Assembly (NCBI GenBank): GCA_946183365.1
Contig: CAMHAH010000022.1
Span: 1 to 51,125, forward strand
Length of the DNA stretch: 51,125 nt
Reading direction: 5' to 3'
Source: an uncultured Clostridia bacterium
Lineage (GTDB): Bacteria > Bacillota > Clostridia > Oscillospirales > Acutalibacteraceae
Below are positions 41,666-48,398 of the stretch, piece by piece. Every line of letters starts with the position of its first letter. The first letter of the stretch is position 1. The notes below the pieces were generated by a model. The model was not told the DNA's origin and made no database searches. It saw only the letters and a list, made by a program, of their open reading frames with translations. The translations under genes and the position numbers were made by a program.

Positions 41666-42532
41666 ATGCGAACTTATCATTTTTACGGATGGAAAACAGC
41701 GAATATCAAGGATAAAAACGGCTTGACTCCGCGTGATTATTATGACCTGCTCTCAGGTATCTGGAGCGCCGACACCTGCGCTCCGAGAATGAGGAACGAG
41801 TGGTCGCCCGAGAACAAGACGCGCGGTCAGTGCTCAGTCACGGCGTTTCTGCTGCAGGATCTTTTCGGCGGCAGTGTGCTCGGTATAAGGCTCAATGACG
41901 GTAACTATCATTGCTTTAACAAGGTGGGCGGCTGTGTGTTCGATCTTACAAGCGAGCAGTTCAAAGATAAAGAGCTTGACTATAACGACTGTGAGGAACA
42001 GTTTCGTGAGATCCATTTCGCGAAGGATGAGAAACGCCTGCGATACGAGCTGCTCAAATCAAAGCTCAAGGATATCACACCTGTCATTCAGCCTATGCGA
42101 GCTGATAACCTCGGACGATACGGCGAGGTATATGCCGCCGCCTTTTCGGGCGAGCCTTGGAACGATCCGTGGGATCCTAAAAACGCCGGGATACATGTCG
42201 GCGAGCTGCTGAGTTCAAAGCAGTCATACGGTCTTGAGTATCTTGTCAAAGGAGAGGTCGCGGGGTTTATCCTCGGTACTTCAATGCTGTTCCATTACGG
42301 CAGGACGTTTGAGATAAACGATCTCGCGGTAGCTCCCGAGTATCAGCGTCGGGGGATAGCGAGACGCCTGCTCGAGCATTGCCTTCATGACATAAAGGAG
42401 CAAGGCATGGTCGGCGTCCACCTGATTACCGCAGCTAAAGGTGTTTTACCAGAATTTTACGCTGAATACGGATTTGAAAAGGAGACCGAGGTCATCCTTA
42501 TGGGAGCTGAGCTTGCGGTTGACGAGGAGTAA
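41666..42532 (+). CDS. YunG-like domain fused to a GNAT acetyltransferase
   Basis: A 288-residue two-domain protein. Residues about 20-125 match the YunG pattern (WSADTCAPRMRNEWSPEN, then GQCSVTAFLLQDLFGG), which holds Cys56, His82 (NYHCFN) and Asp93 (VFDLT) in an order compatible with a papain-like triad. Residues about 138-285 are a GNAT domain with acetyl-CoA motif VAPEYQRRGIARRLL (222-236) and a C-terminal FYAEYGFEKE strand-helix. Neither activity has a known substrate. Its place between a flavoprotein and a sirtuin suggests a modification or stress module, which is inference. Confidence 0.75.
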   Translation: MRTYHFYGWKTANIKDKNGLTPRDYYDLLSGIWSADTCAPRMRNEWSPENKTRGQCSVTAFLLQDLFGGSVLGIRLNDGNYHCFNKVGGCVFDLTSEQFKDKELDYNDCEEQFREIHFAKDEKRLRYELLKSKLKDITPVIQPMRADNLGRYGEVYAAAFSGEPWNDPWDPKNAGIHVGELLSSKQSYGLEYLVKGEVAGFILGTSMLFHYGRTFEINDLAVAPEYQRRGIARRLLEHCLHDIKEQGMVGVHLITAAKGVLPEFYAEYGFEKETEVILMGAELAVDEE

Positions 42533-42559
42533 TGAGAATTATCGATAGGGGTGAAACTA

Positions 42560-43540
42560 ATGAAAAACTATGATTACCTGCCTGACGGATATCAGGAAAC
42601 CATCAGAAAGGGACTGGATGCCTTACGCGTATTCAGCCGCGTATCATACGGCGTTGGCTCAAAAGAAGAACAGCTTCAAAGGCTTAAGGATGAGCTTGAA
42701 AACGCTGACGCGATAGTTATCGGCGCCGGAGCCGGGCTGTCGACCTCTGCGGGATTTACATACAGCGGAGAACGCTTTGAGCGTTACTTTTTCGATTTCA
42801 GTCGGCGCTTCGGAATCAAAGATATGTATTCCGGCGGCTTTTATCCTTTTCCCGATAATGAGACGCGCTGGGCGTGGTGGGCGAGACATATCTATTATAA
42901 CCGTTATATCGATCCGCCTAAGCCCGTTTACCGCAGGCTGCTCGAGCTTGTAAACGATAAGAATTATTTTGTAATTACGACTAACGTGGATCATCAATTC
43001 CAGAGAGCCGGCTTTGATAAAATGCGTTTGTTTTATACACAGGGCGACTACGGATTGTTCCAGTCTGTGAACCGCAAGCTGCAAAAGACCTATGACAACG
43101 AGGAGTGGGTTTACAGCGCTATGGAGGCTCAGGGCTTTGTGAAAGATGATAACGGCGTTTTCCAAGTGCCTGAGGATAAAGGGCTGAAGATGTGCGTACC
43201 GACCGAGCTTATCCCGAAGTGTCCCGATGACGGGAGCGATGTGGTGATGAACCTTCGCTCGGATGACAGCTTTGTTGAGGATGAGGGCTGGCACAGAGCT
43301 TCTGCCGCGTATCATGACTTTCTCAAAAAGTATGAGAATGACAGAGTGCTCTATTTAGAGCTCGGCGTCGGTGGCAACACCCCCGTGATCGTGAAATATC
43401 CTTTCTGGCAGATGACGCTCGCGAATAATAAAGCTACTTATGCCTGCCTGAACTATAACGAAGCGAATTGCCCCGAGGAGATCGCGGTGCAGTCGCTGTG
43501 TATCGACGACGATATCGGTAGGATCCTCGAGAGCTTATAG
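42560..43540 (+). CDS. Class M-like sirtuin (SirTM family), probable protein ADP-ribosyltransferase
   Basis: A 326-residue Sir2-fold protein. NAD site GAGAGLSTSAG (55-65), the FTYSGERFERYFFDF segment and DMYSGGFYPF, both characteristic of the SirTM branch; TTNVDHQFQRAG (140-151) in place of TQNIDxLHxxAG; and FYTQGDYGLFQ (158-168), where Gln161 replaces the catalytic His of deacetylases. ELGVGGNTP follows near 267-275. The zinc-binding CxxC pairs are not complete. In studied SirTM proteins these changes go with ADP-ribosylation instead of deacetylation. ATG 42560 follows AGGGGTG; the GTG at 42551 overlaps that site. No macrodomain, GcvH-L or lipoate ligase lies adjacent, unlike the classical SirTM operon. 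Confidence 0.85.
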   Translation: MKNYDYLPDGYQETIRKGLDALRVFSRVSYGVGSKEEQLQRLKDELENADAIVIGAGAGLSTSAGFTYSGERFERYFFDFSRRFGIKDMYSGGFYPFPDNETRWAWWARHIYYNRYIDPPKPVYRRLLELVNDKNYFVITTNVDHQFQRAGFDKMRLFYTQGDYGLFQSVNRKLQKTYDNEEWVYSAMEAQGFVKDDNGVFQVPEDKGLKMCVPTELIPKCPDDGSDVVMNLRSDDSFVEDEGWHRASAAYHDFLKKYENDRVLYLELGVGGNTPVIVKYPFWQMTLANNKATYACLNYNEANCPEEIAVQSLCIDDDIGRILESL

Positions 43541-43606
43541 AAACAGCGATGAGATATGTTTGAAAGTTGTAAATAAACGTTGCTCAACAGAATAGTATAA
43601 ATCTTT

Positions 43607-43645
43607 GCCTGATGATCTTATCAAAGGTCATCAGGCTTTTGCTTT
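43607..43645 (+). terminator. Terminator after the sirtuin gene
   Basis: GCCTGATGATC and GGTCATCAGGC (43607-43617 with 43626-43636) pair with one G-T, followed by TTTTGCTTT. Confidence 0.88.
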
Positions 43646-43677
43646 AAGCAGCTGAGAATAAAAAATCGAAACAATCA

Positions 43678-43706
43678 TAGACAAATCAAAATCAATTTGA
43701 TATTAT
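43678..43706 (+). promoter_or_regulatory. Promoter of the VanX-like gene
   Basis: TAGACA at 43678-43683, a 17-base spacer, TATTAT at 43701-43706, about 60 bp ahead of the ATG. Confidence 0.7.
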
Positions 43707-43766
43707 AATATAGTGCTTTAAAACAGTAATATCAAAAAGAATACATTCGGAGCAGGATGATATAGT

Positions 43767-44423
43767 ATGAAAAATTATCAATCGGATATATTGAATGATC
43801 CCTCGGGATTTGTTTTACTCGCTGATTTTGTACCGGGAATAATCCAGGAGATACGTTATTATTCCACATACAATTTCATCGGCGACCGTATCGACGGCTA
43901 TGAGGAGCCCTGCGCTCTGTTGACTAAGGAAGCGGCGCGGGCGCTGAGATCGGTCAGCAATGAGATGATGGTTCGCGGCTATCGTCTGAAGGTGTTTGAC
44001 GCTTATCGTCCCTCAAGAGCCGTAAAGCATTTTGTCCTGTGGGGCTTAGAGGATCAGGATATTCGCATGAAGCCGTATTTCTATCCCGAATTGCAAAAGC
44101 AGGAGCTGTTCTCAAAGGGTTATATCGCGACCGAATCCAGCCACAGCCGCGGCAGTACGGTCGATCTGACCCTGCTCGATATGGAAACGGGCAAAGAGCT
44201 CGATATGGGCAGTCCCTTCGATCTGTTCGGTGAGATGTCCCATCCCGATTATAAGGGGATCACCGATGAACAGTACGAAAACCGAATGACGCTGAGACAG
44301 GTGATGCTTCGTAACGGCTTTGAGCCGCTGGACTGTGAGTGGTGGCATTTTACATTAGCGGGAGAACCGTATCCCGATACTTATTTTGATTTTCCCGTAT
44401 CCTCCGAGTACTTGAGAAGATAG
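43767..44423 (+). CDS. D-alanyl-D-alanine dipeptidase, VanX/DdpX family
   Basis: A 218-residue zinc dipeptidase that cleaves D-Ala-D-Ala. Active-site residues match VanX in identity and spacing: Arg81 (DAYRPSRA), zinc ligands His126 and Asp133 (SSHSRGSTVDLTL), catalytic Glu191 and zinc ligand His194 (CEWWHF). No vanH, vanA or regulatory vanRS genes are nearby, so it is not part of a glycopeptide-resistance cassette here; a role in D-Ala-D-Ala turnover or scavenging during peptidoglycan recycling is more likely. AGGA precedes the ATG. It is followed by two membrane protein genes. Confidence 0.9.
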   Translation: MKNYQSDILNDPSGFVLLADFVPGIIQEIRYYSTYNFIGDRIDGYEEPCALLTKEAARALRSVSNEMMVRGYRLKVFDAYRPSRAVKHFVLWGLEDQDIRMKPYFYPELQKQELFSKGYIATESSHSRGSTVDLTLLDMETGKELDMGSPFDLFGEMSHPDYKGITDEQYENRMTLRQVMLRNGFEPLDCEWWHFTLAGEPYPDTYFDFPVSSEYLRR

Positions 44424-44468
44424 TCACAAATGCTCAGTTAATAGACACGAACAGGATGTGATAAAAGA

Positions 44469-45371
44469 ATGAATAAGCTTCAAGCTAATATATGCCTTAT
44501 GTGCGTTACGCTGCTGTGGTCTACCGAGGTCATCATATTCGCGTGTATACCGAATAGCGTCGAACCGTTCGCCACGACCGCGATCACCAGCATGATCGGC
44601 GGCGTGCTGTTATGCCTTTGCTTTTTCAAGCGTATCAAAAACGCTTTGAAAAACGGAGGGTGGAAGCTTCTGCTCACGGGTATATTCTTGTCTGTACTCA
44701 ACTGCAGCTACAATGTTTTGTATCAGTACGGACTCAAGGAATTTGACGTTTCTACAGGAGCTTTTACGATCTCTATGACCGTTGTTATCCTGCCGGTCAT
44801 CCTGATGATGAAAAAGCAGAGCGTGGATAAGAAGACATGGATATCCGCTTCGCTGGTGCTTGTCGGTATCGTCGTCTCGTATCTCGGCAAGCTCGACAGG
44901 ATAAGCGTATCAGGTTTACTGGTTCTTATCGGCGGCTGTATCATCCGCGCGTTTTATATCATTCGCCTTAACGAAGCGGCGCGCAAGTATGACCCTGTTC
45001 CGATATCGGCTATGATCGCCGTGTTTGTCGGTGTGATAAGCTTTGTTATCTGGTTCTTTATACAGCCGGAAACATTTGCCGCTATCGAGTGGAACACACA
45101 GATAATCGCAAGCTTGGTCATACACGCTTATTTCATCGTAATGTTCGCTCAGACGCTCAATATCTTCGCTCAGCGAAAGGCTACCCCCGCCGCGTCTACG
45201 ATCATTTATTCTATGGAGATAATCTTCTCTCTTATCTGGGGCATGACGATGCCTTCGTCTATCGTTACGCCCGTCACTCCGGATGTTTATATGCTTATCG
45301 GAGCGGCGTTCATTGTGATCGGAAACCTCTCGGAGATAGTTGATTTCAAGAGAAAGGCGGTAAAGGGATGA
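44469..45371 (+). CDS. DMT-superfamily (EamA) transporter
   Basis: A 300-residue membrane protein with ten predicted helices in two EamA halves. The pattern LWSTEVIIFACIPNSVEPFATTAITSMIGG and the second-half VIHAYFIVMFAQTLNIFAQRKATPAASTIIYSMEIIFSLIW (read in short blocks) are typical of drug/metabolite exporters. The substrate is unknown. AGGATGTGAT stands before the ATG with slightly long spacing. It follows the dipeptidase by 45 bp and overlaps the next gene by 4 bp. Confidence 0.85.
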   Translation: MNKLQANICLMCVTLLWSTEVIIFACIPNSVEPFATTAITSMIGGVLLCLCFFKRIKNALKNGGWKLLLTGIFLSVLNCSYNVLYQYGLKEFDVSTGAFTISMTVVILPVILMMKKQSVDKKTWISASLVLVGIVVSYLGKLDRISVSGLLVLIGGCIIRAFYIIRLNEAARKYDPVPISAMIAVFVGVISFVIWFFIQPETFAAIEWNTQIIASLVIHAYFIVMFAQTLNIFAQRKATPAASTIIYSMEIIFSLIWGMTMPSSIVTPVTPDVYMLIGAAFIVIGNLSEIVDFKRKAVKG

Positions 45372-45934
45372 TGAATAAGAAGAATACGCCTTTCAGACTT
45401 CTTGGCTTGACCTTTGTTTTGGTCGCGGTATATCTGGTCGTTTCTATCCCGTTCAAGGTAATGGAGGTCATCCCCGGTTTTACCGATATCCGTCCGGTTT
45501 CTATGCTGCAGCCGGTCTACGGTATCTTTTTCGGTATTCCGGGCTGTATCGCATTCGCTGTAGGCAATCTGATAACCGATATAGCCAGCGACAGTCTCAG
45601 GTGGTCGTCGATCGCGGGATTTATCGCTAATTTCGGCGGACCGCTGCTGTTTTACATCTATTGGGACAGAATGTCGCGTAAGCCCTTTGATCTGAAGAAT
45701 ATGAAAAATATCCTCAGACATATCATAGTGATCTTAGTCGTCGCCGTTGTACAGGCGGGCATAATCACGCCCGCCGTAGCTCTCGTGTATCCGGACGTTG
45801 ATCATATGCTGCTGTTCGGCACGATCATGATAAACTCGACCGCGTTCCCTATACTTCTGGGTATACCTCTGATCATCGTGCTTCAAGAGGAACTGGGCTT
45901 TAAGACCGCGGTGAAAATCAAAAAAGCGGAATGA
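45368..45934 (+). CDS. ECF-type S-component-like integral membrane protein
   Basis: A 188-residue protein with about five or six helices. The order FTDIRPVSMLQPVYGIFFG, then PGCIAFAVGNLITD resembles energy-coupling-factor substrate-binding subunits and the membrane domain of the HD-GYP protein at 36900. No EcfA/EcfT genes are nearby, so it would rely on a shared module. Start ATG lies in the ATGA overlap with the DMT gene; a second Met follows directly. The substrate is unknown; given the dipeptidase two genes upstream, an amino-acid or peptide-derived metabolite is possible, but that is speculation. Confidence 0.68.
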   Translation: MMNKKNTPFRLLGLTFVLVAVYLVVSIPFKVMEVIPGFTDIRPVSMLQPVYGIFFGIPGCIAFAVGNLITDIASDSLRWSSIAGFIANFGGPLLFYIYWDRMSRKPFDLKNMKNILRHIIVILVVAVVQAGIITPAVALVYPDVDHMLLFGTIMINSTAFPILLGIPLIIVLQEELGFKTAVKIKKAE

Positions 45935-45993
45935 CTTGAATAACAAATTCTTAGAATGATCAAATGGAGTACACAAAGTAATAATTATGAAAA

Positions 45994-46024
45994 CAACAGG
46001 ACGTTCTGCTTGAGCGTCCTGTTG
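45994..46024. terminator. Terminator between convergent genes
   Basis: CAACAGGACG (45994-46003) and CGTCCTGTTG (46015-46024), 11-base loop. On the minus strand it is followed by TTTTCAT, so it mainly serves the acyltransferase gene. Confidence 0.75.
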
Positions 46025-46058
46025 CTGTATCTGTGATATGTATTGTTTGTGAATAGTA

Positions 46059-46838
46059 TCATTCGCCGTTTTCTATCATCATCCAATAGCCGAGGGTGTC
46101 GTTCTCATACATTCCGTAGGAACCGTACCACCTTTCAGGCAGAAACGGTACAGGCTCATGCTTCGGGAGCTTACGTGCAAGTCGGTCGATATTGTCCCGA
46201 AGATAATTTGTGATGGCGTCGCGCTGTTCGTCGAGCGATCTCTCGGGATCATAGGCGATAGGTTTTCCGACAGAAATCACGGCGTTTTTCTTCTCTAAAT
46301 AAACCGGATAGAATTTCAGAGCTTTCCCGGTCTTGCGGTAATAGGGTCGGGCTATATCGATAAAGCCCGGCTGCAGCTCGTTGATATATTCCGAGAACCT
46401 CTTCGGCGACTCTGCGAAGATGACCAAGTCATTGCCGTCGGTCAGAGCTTTGATGCTTTGTTTAAAGGTCTTGATGATGCTCTTGTCGTGATAAACGGGG
46501 ATCGTGTCTGAGTAGTTGAGCAGCGGAGGAAGCCCCTTTGCGACAACGTGTGAAAGCATATGCCAAAACCATTTGCAGCGGCGGCTGTTGCCGAAGAAAA
46601 CGTCGTGAAAGGCGTAGTTGGCTGCTTTTTTGCTGTCCAGCGCATAGCTCACAGCCCATGTCTGATGTTTCCTTTTGAAGTCGAGGGTCATCATTATCGG
46701 GCCGCGTATCGCCGAATGATTGCTTACAAAAACAGCGGGTTCGTTATCCGGCTGCTCCTCATACACGGTCTTTGCGTGAGGATAACACAGCCGAATAATG
46801 CCGCGGATGGTTTTATAATAGATATAACTTAGCTTCAT
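46059..46838 (-). CDS. PlsC-like lysophospholipid acyltransferase family protein
   Basis: A 259-residue LPLAT-fold protein. The first block VFVSNHSAIRGPIMM corresponds to the acyltransferase NHxxxxD motif, but the usual Asp is Gly here (His-Ser-Ala-Ile-Arg-Gly). The second block VIFAESPKRFSEY occupies the position of the FPEGTRS motif, also altered. A catalytic His is retained, so activity is possible but not assured; the acceptor may differ from lysophosphatidate. A Tyr-rich C-terminus (RWYGSYGMYENDTLGYW) is unusual. It is a lone gene on the minus strand ending at the terminator at 45994-46024. Confidence 0.72.
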   Translation of the reverse strand: MKLSYIYYKTIRGIIRLCYPHAKTVYEEQPDNEPAVFVSNHSAIRGPIMMTLDFKRKHQTWAVSYALDSKKAANYAFHDVFFGNSRRCKWFWHMLSHVVAKGLPPLLNYSDTIPVYHDKSIIKTFKQSIKALTDGNDLVIFAESPKRFSEYINELQPGFIDIARPYYRKTGKALKFYPVYLEKKNAVISVGKPIAYDPERSLDEQRDAITNYLRDNIDRLARKLPKHEPVPFLPERWYGSYGMYENDTLGYWMMIENGE

Positions 46839-46966
46839 GTAACGACTTCTTTCTGTAGCTTAACGATATAATTATATCACCGTTTGTCAAGGCCGTCAAT
46901 CACCGTTCGGTATATGTACGCACGTGATCGTCGGATCGATTATGTGTTCGGCCTTTGAGGCTGATG

Positions 46967-46995
46967 CAGACAAAAACTGAGTTTTCTGATATAAT
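46967..46995 (+). promoter_or_regulatory. Promoter upstream of the small membrane protein
   Basis: CAGACA at 46967-46972, a 17-base spacer, perfect TATAAT at 46990-46995, about 35 bp ahead of the GTG at 47030. The rest of 46839-46966 shows nothing recognisable. Confidence 0.65.
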
Positions 46996-47029
46996 ACATT
47001 TGTGTTCTATTACGGTAAGTTGAACCTTC

Positions 47030-47278
47030 GTGACCGTAGGCGTACTCGAGAATTATAACGCAAACAGAGGAGCCGTTGTAAAAACCGTAATAAACAAGGG
47101 CGAGAGCTTTATAAACTTCGGCAATGTTTGGGAAGATTTTTCCACGATCAAGCAACAGACAGAGCTCGGTTTCTATACGGTCAAACAAAAAAGAAGATTT
47201 ATCGTTGTTTTGCTTTTCTGTTTGATGCTGATATCAAAAAACACTGCTCCTACAGTATTGACAAGCGGGGGAGAATAA
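47030..47278 (+). CDS. Possible small membrane protein of 82 residues
   Basis: The frame from GTG 47030 encodes a soluble N-terminal part with a protein-like pattern (GAVVKTVINKGESFINFGNVW, split by me into KTVINKGESF and INFGNVWEDF) and one hydrophobic helix near 55-70 (RRFIVVLLFCLMLIS). I recognise no family. Support: a consensus promoter directly upstream and a frame that ends just before the next promoter. Against: non-ATG start, no good Shine-Dalgarno sequence, and an in-frame stop just upstream, so it may be an N-terminally truncated gene. Confidence 0.4.
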   Translation: MTVGVLENYNANRGAVVKTVINKGESFINFGNVWEDFSTIKQQTELGFYTVKQKRRFIVVLLFCLMLISKNTAPTVLTSGGE

Positions 47279-47286
47279 ACTATAAT
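47258..47286 (+). promoter_or_regulatory. Consensus promoter of the HMA-ABC-FtsX operon
   Basis: TTGACA at 47258-47263, exactly 17 bp, TATAAT at 47281-47286: a perfect sigma-A promoter, about 150 bp ahead of the first gene. Such a strong promoter normally needs a repressor, consistent with the palindromes directly downstream. Confidence 0.88.
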
Positions 47287-47290
47287 AACA

Positions 47291-47356
47291 GTTAGTTAGG
47301 GCTAACCAAATGGTTGGCTTTATATATTTCAATGCAGGTTAGCTCTTGCTAACCTG
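47291..47356 (+). promoter_or_regulatory. Two palindromes with GGTTAGC/GCTAACC half-sites, candidate metalloregulator operators
   Basis: GTTAG...CTAAC (47291-47307) overlaps the expected transcription start, and CAGGTTAGC (47335-47343) with GCTAACCTG (47348-47356) is a perfect 9-bp inverted repeat with a 4-base spacer. The half-site resembles the DtxR/IdeR-family operator TTAGGTTAGSCTAACCTAA. The spacing differs from the classical site, so the family of regulator is a guess. Confidence 0.5.
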
Positions 47357-47365
47357 ATGAAAAGT

Positions 47366-47409
47366 TTCATATCGGATTAACCGACTGTTCGTCTGTTCTC
47401 CGATATGAA
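47366..47409 (+). repeat. Perfect 10-bp inverted repeat in the leader
   Basis: TTCATATCGG (47366-47375) and CCGATATGAA (47400-47409) enclose 24 bases, 28 bp before the HMA gene. It could form an RNA hairpin close to the AGGAGAAGG ribosome binding site. Confidence 0.6.
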
Positions 47410-47437
47410 CGATATCTCATAAGACAGGAGAAGGGTC

Positions 47438-47692
47438 ATGACAAAAACTACATTGAAGATCGACGGTATGATGTGCTCGATGTGCGAGAGCCATATCAAC
47501 GATACAATCCGCAGGGATTTTGAAATCAAAAAGGTCACCTCATCCCATAAAAAGGGGATAACCGAGATAATCAGCGATACCGAGCTTGATGAAAGCAAGT
47601 TGAGAGAAGCGATCTCAAAGACAGGCTACAAGGTACTGGAGTATGCCGCTGAGCCGCATGAAAAAAAGAAGTTTTCACTTTTCGGGAGGTAA
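47438..47692 (+). CDS. HMA-domain (CopZ-like) metal-binding protein
   Basis: An 84-residue heavy-metal-associated domain of the ferredoxin-like fold: MTKTTLKIDGMMCSMCESHI with the metal site Cys13-Ser-Met-Cys16 (MxCxxC), then a ferredoxin-like beta-alpha-beta pattern, and a Lys-rich end (EKKKFSLFGR). Such proteins bind Cu(I), Zn or other soft metals. AGGAGAAGG precedes the ATG. It is followed by the ABC ATPase gene after 4 bp, so its metal-binding role probably concerns the transporter; this HMA-ABC-FtsX order suggests metal sensing or delivery. Confidence 0.85.
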   Translation: MTKTTLKIDGMMCSMCESHINDTIRRDFEIKKVTSSHKKGITEIISDTELDESKLREAISKTGYKVLEYAAEPHEKKKFSLFGR

Positions 47693-47696
47693 ACAG

Positions 47697-48398
47697 ATGG
47701 CAATAGTTCGATTTGAAAACGTCACGAAAACATATACCAGCGGCGACCATGAGCTCAAGGCGCTCAACGAAGTCAGCTTTACGCTTGACGAGGGCAAGTT
47801 CGTTGTTATCCTCGGCCCTTCGGGCGCCGGCAAAAGCACCCTGCTCAATCTGCTCGGCGGTCTTGACAGCCCTACTCAGGGCGCCATCACCGTAAACGGC
47901 AGGGATATAAGCACACTGTCGGATAATGAGCTTGCGGATTACCGCGCGGCGACCGTCGGTTTTGTGTTCCAGTTCTATAATCTTATCCCGACTTTGACAG
48001 TATATGAGAATGTTGAGCTTGTTTCCGAGATAGCTAAAGACGCTCTCGATGCGAAAAAGATGATAGGTGAGGTAGGACTTTCAGACCACTTACACAATTT
48101 CCCGTCTGAGCTGTCGGGCGGAGAGCAACAGCGTATATCTATCGCAAGAGCGCTCGCGAAAAATCCTAGGATACTGCTCTGTGACGAGCCGACAGGCGCG
48201 CTCGACTCCGAGACGGGAGTTATGGTGTTGAAACTCCTTTTGAGCATGGCGAAGAACTACGGCAAGACTATCGTCATCGTCACCCATAACCAGAGCATAG
48301 CTAAGATGGCTGACGTAGTGATACGCGTAAAGAACGGAAAGATACGCTCGATCGAAGAACAGTCAGCTCCCATGAGCGCCGACGAGGTGGAGTGGTGA
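47697..48398 (+). CDS. ABC transporter ATPase, MacB/LolD type
   Basis: A 233-residue ATPase of the type VII (mechanotransmission) family. Walker [12 protein letters not shown]-loop [18 protein letters not shown], signature LSGGEQQR, Walker [13 protein letters not shown] with Glu following the Asp, and switch His in VTHNQ. It pairs with the FtsX permease encoded immediately downstream. ATG 47697 follows GGGAGGTAAACAG; in-frame codons farther upstream overlap the HMA gene. The stop TGA shares one base with the permease ATG. Confidence 0.92.
   Translation: MAIVRFENVTKTYTSGDHELKALNEVSFTLDEGKFVVILGPSGAGKSTLLNLLGGLDSPTQGAITVNGRDISTLSDNELADYRAATVGFVFQFYNLIPTLTVYENVELVSEIAKDALDAKKMIGEVGLSDHLHNFPSELSGGEQQRISIARALAKNPRILLCDEPTGALDSETGVMVLKLLLSMAKNYGKTIVIVTHNQSIAKMADVVIRVKNGKIRSIEEQSAPMSADEVEW

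Noticed and set aside
43767..44423. Glycopeptide-resistance cassette
   Set aside because: Only a VanX-type gene is present; no ligase, dehydrogenase or two-component system nearby.
46940..47188. 82-codon open frame on the minus strand
   Set aside because: Antisense to a consensus promoter and the better supported plus-strand frame at 47030.
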